A stretch of 19,939 bases of DNA from Heterostelium multicystogenum (taxonomy: Eukaryota; Evosea; Eumycetozoa; Acytosteliales; Acytosteliaceae). Below the pieces are notes generated by a model. The model was not told the DNA's origin. It saw only the letters and a program-made list of their open reading frames with translations, and searched no databases. The stretch covers positions 1 to 19,939 of the forward strand of contig RCNN01000346.1 in the NCBI GenBank assembly GCA_003667245.1, written 5' to 3'. This document shows, in pieces, positions 10,695-19,939 of the stretch (position 1 is its first letter; the number at the start of each line of letters is the position of its first letter). Made by a program: the position numbers and the translations under genes.

Positions 10695-11437
10695 ATGGAT
10701 AGTGATGATGAAATAAGTCTTAGACCAGACTCATTACTAGCCTTACAGGAATTCCTTAAGGAACAACAGCTCCGTGATCAGGAAGAAGCTGAAAAGCCAT
10801 CAATCGATGTCTCCGAAGATTGGAATCTATCACAATTTTTGGGTATATAATCATAAACGTTCAAAATTACTATACATTCATTCAGTATAGAAGCTAATTA
10901 ACGATCGATTTGAATCAAATACACAATAGTATGAGCCATCAACATCCAAATTTGTAGCGGAAACCATCGCACAGGAGATTGAAGGAAAGAAACGTGTCCT
11001 CTTTCTCTCGACTCCATCTATTTTCAAGGCAGTCTATCAAAACGAACAGATATCAAGTCAGCTAGATTTCCATCTTTTCGAATACGATAAGAGATTCCAA
11101 GTGTTTGGCGATCGTTTCAGACTGTACGACTACCGCGACCCACTTGGTTTCCCCAAGAAATACAAAGGATCATTTGACTACATCTGTTTCGATCCACCAT
11201 TTTTGAGTCAAGAGTGTATGGAGAAGGTTGCACTCACCATCGAGGCATTATCGCACGCCAACACCAAGCTGTTGGTACTCACCGGTCGCATTCAGTGGCC
11301 CCATATCCAAAGACTTTTTCGCCAACATGCGTATTTGCAAGTTTGTACCCGAACATCCAAGACTTCAAAACGACTTTTTCTGCTGTTCCAACTATGCATC
11401 CGAAAGACTTGGTAAAGAAGAACCAGAACAACAATAA
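10695..11437 (+). CDS. EEF1A lysine methyltransferase 1-like (N6AMT2 family)
   Basis: About 217 residues in two exons; intron 10843-10929. The N-terminus MDSDDEISLRPDSLLALQEF matches the family's acidic start and ALQEF motif, followed by VSEDWNLSQFW spanning the splice junction. The Rossmann methyltransferase part has KKRVLFLSTPSIF, FHLFEYDKRFQVFG, FRLYDYRDPL, the catalytic FDPPFLS motif (D-P-P-F), KLLVLTG, MRICKFVPEHP and NDFFCCSNYAS. Human EEF1AKMT1, of nearly equal length, methylates a lysine of elongation factor eEF1A; earlier it was annotated as an N6-adenine methyltransferase because of the DPPY-type motif. Two extra T bases disturb the frame: T5 at 10836-10840 at the exon 1 end and T5 at 11315-11319. 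Removing one from each gives a full family-length protein ending at TAA 11435-11437. Confidence 0.92.
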
Positions 11438-11793
11438 TCAATCTCATTACAATCAAATCCCTTCAATTCATTTATCACATAACTCCACTTCAGTTAGAAT
11501 TGGATTATGCAGTGGCATTCCTCCTCAGAGTCGCAACAATACAATTGCAATATTATAAATAATAATAGTTATAGATCATATCTTTAGTTCTTTTGTAATC
11601 TATTATTATAAATATATTAGGTTATAAATATTTATTATTAAGTTTGGACTTTGCTTATTTATTAATACAAAAATAGCTACAACTGATATACAGTGTAACT
11701 AGTGATGAGTGTTTAAGATCTTCTGTTTGATGTTGATGAAGTTGATGTTGCATTTGCTATTTCTTTAAATATAAATATAAATCTGTATCTAAT
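11438..11793. other. Tail-to-tail intergenic region between methyltransferase and GMF genes
   Basis: AT-rich 3' flanks of two convergent genes, with ATAATAAT runs and TTTATT at about 11658-11663 (AATAAA on the minus strand, about 130 nt after the GMF stop). No gene is seen. Confidence 0.5.
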
Positions 11794-12440
11794 CTACTTG
11801 AAGAAAGCCAACTTCTCCTTCAACCATTCTTCGGTCAAAGTACTTGGGGTTTCAGCATCGAATGATTTACCCAACTCCAAAGCACGGAAAAGCTTTTCCT
11901 TGTTGGCAGAGTAGGTCATAGCCAAAGCTGGTGAGATCCCTTTGGCATATAGTAAATGAATACGATTGGGTATGAGAAACGACCATCTGGGTGAGTGTAT
12001 TTGGTTCTATTGATTTTATAATAGGTTAGCTTCAATTCAAACATAAAAGTCAAATCATCGATAATTATGTTCAATCACTTACACATATACAATATATCTT
12101 GGTGAAGAGGTGGACAATTCTTCTTGTAACTTCTCCAATGAAATATCGATGATCTCCTCGTCAATGACAAATCTATGAGCATCCTTGTCAATTTTGACTG
12201 TTATGATGTATTATATATGGTCAAGTTAGTCAATTGAATGAAAAACCTTGTTATTGGTCCAAAAATATAAATTACGTACAGATCAAGGCAGATGGCTTTG
12301 GGTCTTTGGCCATCTTGAACTTCTTGTAAACTTGGAGGACATCTTGGTCGATTTCACAGGTTGCCTATCATTCAAGCTCGTCGATTTAATAAGTGAACTT
12401 CACCAGCTAAGATATATCAGAGTTGATTGATCATTACCAT
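11794..12440 (-). CDS. Glia maturation factor homologue (ADF-H domain, Arp2/3 debrancher)
   Basis: About 138 residues in four exons. Exon 1 codes only the start ATG (12438-12440); introns are 12365-12437, 12198-12279 and 12007-12082. The spliced protein starts MATCEID and shows GMF landmarks in order: VLQVYKKFKMAK, SALIFKIDKDAHRFVIDEE, DISLEKLQEELSTSSPRYIV, KYTHPDGRFSYPIVFIYYMP, AMTYSANKEKLFRALEL, and the diagnostic tail LTEEWLKEKLAFFK. The final WLKEKLxFF block separates GMF from cofilin and coactosin. GMF binds Arp2/3 complex and removes branched actin filaments at the leading edge. The ATG-intron structure is also known from ADF/cofilin genes. One G is missing from a run at 11938-11940 (plus-strand CCC); adding one restores the frame (MPKG to ISPALAM). 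Confidence 0.93.
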
Positions 12441-13283
12441 TTTATTATTTCTTTTTTAAGGTAAGTTTTATTATTAGTATAAAGACAAAATGATAGAGGC
12501 TCTTTCAGATCTTTTTACTGCAAAAAAACAAACCAAAAAAAAAGAAAAAAAATAAAAAATGGTGCAAAAAAAAAATAACAAACCACAAAAAATAATGAAT
12601 AATGCAGATCAATGAAATGGGTGCAAGTCAAAATGGGTTTCATTGCTTCTTGAGAACCATTATATTCCACCTTTGAAATTTCCTATATTACAAGTAGGAG
12701 TGATAGAATATATACACCACTTTCATGCCTACATAAAATCAATTTTCTATACATGTATCGATGAAAGCATATTTTGCATCGAATCAAACAATAATCGATG
12801 TTTTTTGATGATGACCACCTACTTGAATAACAATAACAAAAACATTCAAGTTCGAAAATAGTTAATAAAACTTACTTTAATATTTTAATACTTAAAATTT
12901 GAGAAGACTCATCACATCACATTCATAATCAGTCAGTTTCATGTTGAGCACCCACGAACAGCATTGAGAATTAGATTCTAAATGTTTGTTTAGAAGCACC
13001 TCGCACTGTTTATTTCTAAAACAATCTGAAATTAAAAATAAATTGATTCTCAAACCAAGTTTTTTTTTAGAAGTTAATTTAAGAAGTTCTAGTTTTATTT
13101 TTGGTCATTCTGGAATGGAAGTAATATTATTATTTGATATCTGATTAATTATTAGAATGTAGTGGAATCAATCATGTGGTCATGTTAAAAATGTTATAAA
13201 ATAGCAATCAATTCCGGAATTCAATCATACAAATATACAATTCAATAAATATATTAAACTCTAAATACCAAATAACTGTTAAA
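12441..13283. other. Divergent intergenic region upstream of GMF and GST genes
   Basis: Contains the promoters of two divergently transcribed genes. A striking A-rich stretch (about 12515-12600; T-rich on the GMF sense strand) resembles the oligo-dT upstream elements of dictyostelid genes. A small inverted repeat CATCGA/TCGATG flanks 12 nt near 12777-12800. A 72-codon open frame (12643-12861) has AT-biased composition and no domain; it is not called. Confidence 0.5.
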
Positions 13284-13958
13284 ATGTTACCAAATCAAAT
13301 CCCATCTTTACATTATGTAAGTTAGCTGTACTACAATGATGAGAAATCATTTGACTTAAAATTTTTCTTTTACTTGATTTTAGTTCAATGGTCGTGGAAG
13401 AGGTGAAGCAAGCAGAATCTTGTTGACTTTGGCTGGTGTTCAGTTTAATGATGTCAGACATGCACTCCCTTTCAACGATGAATTCAAGCAAAAGGCTACT
13501 TATAAACAATTGCCATACTTCATTGACGGTGATTTCGAAATTCGCACAATCACTTGCAGTCGAACACTATATTGCCAACAAATACAATTTGGCAGGTGAT
13601 TCATTGATTGAAAGAACAAAGGTACTTTCTATTTCCACAAGCTGCCATCGATATCATATCTCCAACCTTCAGCAACGACACCGAAGAGAAAAAATTGAAA
13701 TACAAGAATGAAACACTTCCAAGATTCCTTGGTGCATGGGAGAAAATTCTCTCCGAGAATGGAGGTAAATTCTTTGTTGGATCAAAGATCACCGCTGCCG
13801 ATGCCAATGCATATTATGTACTTGAGAATCTTATGCCAGAGAATACAAAGAAGTTGTTGACAACTATCCAACATTTGACTCAATTCAAATCAGCTTTTGA
13901 GACAATTCCATCCATTTCCACTTATCTATCTAATAGACCAACCGATTTGTTGTTCTAA
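13284..13958 (+). CDS. Sigma-like glutathione S-transferase
   Basis: About 201 residues in two exons; intron 13317-13383. The N-terminal thioredoxin-like GST domain starts SLHYFNGRGRGEASRILL, with the catalytic Tyr in LHYF and the sigma-class FNGRGRGE motif. It then has ALPFNDEFK, the glutathione-binding LPYFIDGDFEI (cis-Pro) and AQSLAVEHYIANKYNLAG (Gln-Ser). The C-terminal helical domain follows: PQAAIDIISPTF, FLGAWEKILSENGGKFF, the N-capping SKITAADANAYYVLENL, SISTYLSNRPTDLLF. The family conjugates glutathione to electrophiles in the cytosol; some sigma enzymes isomerise prostaglandin H2, which cannot be inferred here. ATG 13284 sits in a good AAAATG context. Two breaks: an extra C at about 13543 (EI-AQS) and one near 13620-13635 after IERTK. 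AATAAA repeats at 13972-13981 follow the stop directly. Confidence 0.93.
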
Positions 13959-13971
13959 ACTTTTCTTACCA

Positions 13972-13981
13972 AATAAATAAA
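13972..13981 (+). terminator. Poly(A) signals of the GST gene
   Basis: Two overlapping AATAAA hexamers (13972-13977 and 13976-13981) begin 14 nt after the GST stop. Confidence 0.5.
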
Positions 13982-14139
13982 ATCCATCTTTTAAATAGGA
14001 TGTGATGTAAAATTTATAACTTCACTCAAGGCCCAAATCAAATACATTTCAATAAATTTATGGAATAGTAATATTATTATATAAAGATATTTTATATAAA
14101 TGGTTAATGTTAAGTTGATAATTTAGGGTGGAGGGCTGA

Positions 14140-17100
14140 TTATATTATGATTGTTTCTTTTGTCATTTCATAAAGTAAGTTAGCATTTCTAAATGTTTGA
14201 ATCAGCTCGTGTGTAGAGTTCTTCTTCTAAAATAAGATCTCCATATGTCTTGCAATTAAGACATCTCAAGCATCTTTTTCAATTTCATCACATACTTGAA
14301 TGTTTTCGAGGGTGATACGAAGTGCCATACCAGTGACAATACATACGAAGAAAACGTCCAACAGAAAGCACAAACACCAACGTATAAACCGATGATACCA
14401 GCACTTTACCAATGTACTGGCAAGTCCATTGGGAAGTCTTGATGAGATTGTGATAAAAAGTTGATTGGTGTACCGTCGGTCTGAGACATTGCCCAGTATT
14501 GTTGGGTGGATTGGTGTTATTCACAGTTGTCATGTAAATAAGACATCTGTCATTGTGGGAGGTTTCCAGGATTTGAAGGATACAAAAGATTACCACTTAC
14601 ACCAGGAAGTCTAATGAATTTATAGAAGAGTGCTGATGTGCGTGAACGAATTGGTTGTTGTGGTACCATTGATAATGGCTGCAAACTCCGCTTGTTGTGT
14701 ACGATTCAAAAGTACGACATTACTACCATCAATGTTTATATTAATATTTCCACTTCTACCAAAGGTATAGTCAACCTTGATCGATAATTCATTGTTGACC
14801 AAATATTGCTGAAGTTGTTCTCTGGCAGGTGGTGAAAAGATTCCAATTTACCTCTGAGAAGGTATTGATGCTAATCGATTGTGTACCTGCCTGGTCATCT
14901 GCCGTAATAAATGATTCTGTCGATCTAAGCTTTGAAAAGTAGGTATTATTGACAAAAGGTGCTCTTTCCAATCGGGAACACCATCTAGGTTTGCCACAGA
15001 CAAATCTTGGGATACTGATGAATGGATTCAATCCCATGATGGAAAACCTGAATATTAACAGAGGTGACTGGTTCGATATTGGATCCTGGTAAACCTGATG
15101 AATAGAATAATAAGTGGGAACCAGAGGGATCAAAACGATACCAACAAAGAAAGCGACACCAGTGGTGAATTTTTCAAAGATTGGTTGTTTCTGTCCTTTC
15201 TTCTGCCCTGACGCTTGATCCACTCTTGTCGGCAGTGTACGCTGAAAAATGGTTGCATAGAGATCTTCAAATTTGAGCCAGTCATAGAAAAAGTTAAAGT
15301 GGTATCTGTAGCAAATCCAATCCAGAAGCGTTTCTCATTTCAATACAAATGGAATGCTCTGTAAATGGAGAAATCCAATGTTGTGGAAATCAGAGTATCC
15401 TACCATGAGAGAATCTACTCTCTGCTAGGATTGGATATCCATAAGCATATTTGAAGCGCTAGAGTAAGTAGGTAGACACATTTGAGTACATAGAAGATGA
15501 CTAATGCAGGTGTATCTGATATCGAAGGGCTTTTGAATGAGGTCAGGGAAATAGAAGAACAAGAATACATGATAGAGAACTGTGAGGATCACTTGGAATG
15601 CAAACTTTGCCTTGACTGATCGATACAAGTAGATGATTCTATCGAGAATAATAATACCGAATTGAGAGAGCAAAATGGCAATATATTGTCTTGAATAACA
15701 TTTTGTTCAAGGAATTGTGTGATATACTGAGGATGGAATAGCTGTTGAAATTCTGAGGGAAGATGACCAAGAAACAAGAGGCAAACGAAATCAGTAAAGA
15801 AAATCGGAATATAATAATCTCTTCCGGTTTTTTCAGATGTATCGAATACGTTCTTAAAGTAGCTATCAATCCACATGATCACTGTAGGTGGTGGAGGCTG
15901 TTGTTGTTCAGTGGAGTACTGCAAATGCTTCAGCTGAAATTATCCAATCTTCTGTTGCTGTGATGATGAAGCTTCATTAATCATATGATTCATCAATTAT
16001 GTCATGTGTATCCATTTTCGACATCATGTAATTTCTAATTGTTGTTGATGTTGCTGTTGTCATTAAAACTCATTATATTGTTGTTGTTATTATTATTATT
16101 GTTATCATCAATCATCATCGTCATCGTCGTCTCCATCACCACCAGAGTGGCAAACTCTAGTTTGCTGAGTAGTTTTAGCTCCACCTCTTGAAATGATTAC
16201 GCCTTGATCCAGAATCTTGTTGTTGTAGTTGTTGTAGTTGTTTCACCATCTTCATTTGATTCATTGTTGTGTAATTGTTTCGCCAATGCCGTCTTTCAGT
16301 AAATCAGAATGTGGATATAAGGAGTCAACTGGGGAACTGGATGTACTGCTAGATTGAAGTAAGTGGTAATTTGTCTTCAGATGACGTAGTGGTGGTTGTG
16401 TAGTTGTTTGGGAACTACTACGTTGTCCACCCCTTCTTACGACCCTTTCTTTGATGCGAGTGACTACAATGACTTCTTCTTCACTTTCCTCTTCCTCTTC
16501 CTCATCATCTTCTTCTTCCACTTTCTTCGTGGTTTCCTCATCTGTCTTTTGGATAATATCTGTTGGTTGTTCAGCTTGATCGAGAGGGGGTTGTGGGTCA
16601 TTATTATCATCAACTGATTCTTCGTCAAAGCTCCCATAATCCCTTTGATTGATATACATGTCTATGCCATAGACAGGCTAAGAAAATAGCCAGATCCACC
16701 AAGAACCTGCTAAGAATGGTCCTTGTATATCATTGATACCAATCATATAAGGAACAGAGAGATAACGTTTGGCCAAGTCATCAGAGTATTGCTTAGTATC
16801 CCAGCATGTTTCAAAGCTTGCATAGTAGTAGCCATCGAGACCACTGATAACACAGAATAAACCAATTTGGAAAATGTATTTGATACAGATGACGATACTA
16901 CTATAACCAATAAAGGAATCTCCAGAATGGCTTGGAATGGTCTGGGACTCTCGTAGAGACGACCAAACAAGAATACAGCAAATACATAGACAAGAGAAAC
17001 ACCACTGGCATAAAAGATACCATTACAAATACAGCACATAAATGCAATCCATTTTGCTTTCATCACGTGCAATACGACTAACTCCACGAACAATTCTCTT

Positions 17101-19939
17101 GAATGGATCATCTTTGTAGGGAGGCCATGGCGCTCCGGATGACGATGATATTTCACCTTTTCCAATTGATATTGCTGATAATATTGTCTCATTTGCTCTG
17201 AGGAAATGAATGTGCTGTTTCGATTGGGCGCGACAAAGATGGAAGAGGGTCATTAATACCGACCTCCGCCTCTTCCACTGGGTCAATCCAATTCAAGAAT
17301 GCATTGAATATTTTCTTTACTCTCTCTTTGAATGGCACACTTGGTTTCTCCTCCTCCTCTCCTTCTATTAAAGGAGTCACTGTCTGATTATTCAGTGGAT
17401 CAGATTCTGATTTGCTGTCAACCAAAGAAGCAGTATTAATAATAATTGGATCCAATTGAATATCCTTGTTCTTTTTCAAGCTGTTCATTATCAATGACAA
17501 GAGTATTGCTGTCATTATGACCAGTGGTCAGAGTAGGACTACTTCCTTTGCTTGGAGGAGATGAAGTAAGTTGTCCAGTTGGTCTAGAACTGAAATGCTC
17601 AAGATAATAATGTCTATGTCTTTGTTTGTCTTTGCTCTTTAAGCGACTGCAATCGTTCTCGACGCTGTTGAATGATGGTCTGAACAGAGTTTAGTTGGTT
17701 TGATTCTAGTCTCACGTCTATTCTTGTAGAACTCTCTAGCAATTTCGTATGCACATTCTCTGTTCTCCTTGAGATGTTTGTTCGAGAGTAGCAAAGTCCT
17801 TCGGATTCATAAATGTTCTTTTGGTAAGCCATGAGAATCATGATGATTACATCACTAACAGTTTCACTGACAGTATTGAAGCGGGATGAGCTAACAATTG
17901 TGAATCCAAGGATATCGGCAACACGATCTGCGGCGCTGTTGTCATCACCATAGGCTACAAAGACAAATTGGAATAGAATTTGAGTGAGCAACACACCAGC
18001 AATTGTAGAATGCCATTGTTTTCCATAGTCGATTCCAAGATCTATCTTCACCGTTAAACAAGACATAGACTGCGAAAAATACATATCCTGTGGGAGATGA
18101 GATCGCACTCTTTGCATTCCAGCAATGAAGATAGTGATCAGAGTAACTTGAGATGAGAAACGTACAATTATGTATCTGATCTCTGAGTACCCATGGACGT
18201 GGCTCGACAGTGAAGTTCTTGTCGTCAAACTTCAAGAAGTTCTTGGGGAATTGCAATGGTGGCAAGTTCTTGGGAAGCTTGAAGAGCAACATGGAAAAGA
18301 ACAAAACAGCAAAGTCCACCGTTAGAATGTAGATGCTAGGCGACTCAAGAAGAAGGAGATTTACTCAAGAGATTGTTGGAGATCGACCAAAGGGGACCGA
18401 TCCATCGGGAACGCCTAGAAGGAATATGTATTGAGCCATGATAATGGGCACCATGAAAATCGATAGATAGAAGAGCCGGTGTATCTTTTGGTTCGATATA
18501 TTCAGTCCTAGTCCAATAACACAAAGATAGATAATTCCCAGAACATTGGACACGCCAACAGAGTGATATGCACAAGGTAAACAATACCACCTCCACTCCA
18601 TACAGTTGGTAGAAGTGGGAAATGTACCAGAAGAGACGCTGTCCTGTGGTGCAGTTGTAGGGATCGAGCTCCTTTCTCTCTGAAGCGGGTTGCTTGAGAT
18701 GTTGATATGCTTTATTCCACCAGTTATGCCCATTGCTGTACAGATATAATGAGAATAATCGTCAAGTTGAGTTTGATCACCTCCCAATTTGTAGAGTGCA
18801 CAGCAGTTGGCATTCCAAGCCATCTTATCAGGTCATCGTGGCCAATGACTCTGGATGCCTCTGGGAATAGAAAAGCCATTTGGAATAGTACCAGCAGTTG
18901 TGAGTAAATAAGAATGTAGAAACCAATTCTGTAAGTACCCTTCCTGAAAACCATGGAAGTTAGCACCATCACTAAGTAGATTGCATTGAAGAATGATGGC
19001 GGAGAGAAGTGAAATAAGGAAGACCGCCCAGAGTACCAACTTTGATCCATGGAGATAGGCGAATCTATTTAGCCAGTAGACAAAGCTCAGGAAGCGAGGG
19101 TGCTGCTGAAGCTGGTGCTCTATGGCATTCCTTGTGTTGGCTTCCGATGCTTTGGTAAAGAAGCAACTCAACTGGAATACACAGACAATCAAAATAGCAA
19201 ACATTGCCAAGCAGTTCAATGAAATACCTGAGTGATATACTGCTGTGATATCTGCAATCAATGTCGTCAAGTGTAATATATCGATTGGTTGGGAACAATC
19301 CCATCAAACCATTGATTGACTTGAGGGAATTGGTACACATATCTAGCGACCAAAACTGCAGCTTGACTTATAACAATGAGCACCCAGAATCGACGGATGT
19401 GCGCGCTTCCATTGGCTGAGACATGATGGATTGCCAAGCACAAGAAAAACAGTTGCCATGTAAAGAATTGAGATGATGGACACCTTGCTAAAGACAGCAA
19501 AACACCAACTACAATACGAGATAGCAAATAGGAAGAGCATAGTGCGCGAGATATTGTATATGAGATTGCCAGCAGACTGTACTATTGGTGGAAGTTTGGT
19601 GTCTTTGAATACTCTATGTACATTCCACTGTGTCAATGTGAATAAAACGATGATCCATTGCCACAGCAGCCCAAGCCACACCACACGGTAGTGCACCAGT
19701 CCAATCAATGAGGTTGTATCGTCCTCAAGGCTGGTGGTTGCTTCAATCTGCCAGGTGTACATGAGGGTATATACAACCTGTGCATATATAACCAACAAAA
19801 TCCAGAATCTAGTTGCAATACGTTCAGAAATGATGAAGATGATAAAGAACACCATGTATCCAGCATTGAGCAATGAGATTTGAGTCAGACCACAGACCAA
19901 AGAGACCAGCCAATGCCAGTCTATAGGATTGGCTAAAGA
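14140..19939 (-). CDS. Piezo-type mechanosensitive cation channel, C-terminal part (5' end outside window)
   Basis: About 1,900 codons of a multi-membrane-pass protein, stop TAA at 14140-14142. N- to C-terminal (high to low coordinate): repeated four-helix membrane units (19939-17760: LHGSKLVLWAVFLISLLSAI, YLSIFMVPIIMAQYIFLLGV); a beam-like charged helix (VQTIIQQRRERLQSLKEQRQ, about 17650); a disordered acidic loop; another membrane unit (FAVFLFGRLYESPRPFQA; DLAIFLACLWHRH, about 16690); an acidic/Asn loop (16080-16660); helices (LLSQFGIIILDRIIYLYRS); the anchor with the Piezo PF motif (IPFV, then EMR; about 15335-15356); FYDWLKFEDLYATIF; outer helix (GVAFFVGIVLIPLVPTYYS); extracellular cap (14420-15080); inner pore helix (VFVLSVGRFLR); cytosolic end (CDEIEKMLEM, LILEEELYTRLIQ). 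Piezo trimers open on membrane tension; the D. discoideum channel PzoA acts in pressure-guided migration. Many frame breaks; no intron is certain. Confidence 0.93.
16078..16131 (-). repeat. Trinucleotide tract in the Piezo loop (Asn and Asp codons)
   Basis: Plus-strand TTG/TTA/ATT followed by ATCATCGTCATCGTCGTC. Read on the minus strand, this gives Asp-rich then Asn-rich codons (GDGDDDDDDD, then IDDNNNNNN). The reading frame changes at the junction, so the exact length in the protein is uncertain. Confidence 0.6.

Noticed and set aside
10695..11437. DNA N6-adenine methyltransferase
   Set aside because: The DPPF motif alone is shared; the N-terminal ALQEF and EDW-LSQFW motifs and the length match the eEF1A lysine methyltransferase family.
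11794..12440. Cofilin or coactosin
   Set aside because: The C-terminal LTEEWLKEKLAFFK and the DGRFSYP motif are characteristic of glia maturation factor.
12643..12861. Plus-strand 72-codon open frame between GMF and GST
   Set aside because: AT-biased composition, no motif, and it lies in a divergent promoter region.

Overview
The window looks like nuclear DNA from a dictyostelid social amoeba. Intergenic DNA is very AT-rich, with TAA/AAT microsatellites. Introns are short (mostly 50-90 nt), AT-rich and GT-AG. Proteins carry Asn/Gln/Ser/Asp tracts. The gene set (GMF, phosducin-like protein, Piezo, GH47 mannosidase, sigma-type GST) fits an amoebozoan. Coding third positions are richer in G/C than I would expect for D. 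discoideum, so another dictyostelid lineage is likelier; this is inference and the species cannot be named.

Layout: (1) 1-832, +, 3' part of an AN1 zinc-finger protein. (2) 833-2421, AT-rich intergenic DNA. (3) 2432-5148, +, a probably N-myristoylated protein with an Asn/Ser-rich head, a Ras-like GTPase domain and RI-type leucine-rich repeats. (4) A possible minus-strand coding scrap near 5176-5408. (5) 5941-7007, +, phosducin-like protein 1. (6) 7063-9126, -, Golgi-type GH47 alpha-1,2-mannosidase. (7) 9384-10481, -, FAM50/XAP5. (8) 10695-11437, +, EEF1AKMT1-type lysine methyltransferase, divergent from FAM50. (9) 11794-12440, -, glia maturation factor. (10) 13284-13958, +, sigma-like glutathione S-transferase. 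(11) 14140 to the right edge, -, C-terminal part of a Piezo mechanosensitive channel whose 5' end lies outside.

Every recognisable gene is broken by small frame changes, although motifs, splice sites and codon use remain intact. Where I could align by eye to the family, most breaks are one base too many or too few in a short homopolymer (a few lie elsewhere, e.g. an AG dinucleotide run). Gains and losses both occur, on both strands and in unrelated genes. The simplest reading is uncorrected indel error in the assembly, not pseudogenes. Gene spans below are therefore genomic extents across introns and breaks, and the longest open frames are only fragments.

The genes are mostly unrelated housekeeping functions. 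Loose themes are G-protein biology (GTPase-LRR protein, PhLP1), actin/mechanics (GMF, Piezo) and translation/RNA (EEF1AKMT1, FAM50); nothing shows they form one pathway. The most unusual item is the GTPase-LRR protein. No tRNA, rRNA, CRISPR or transposon was seen.
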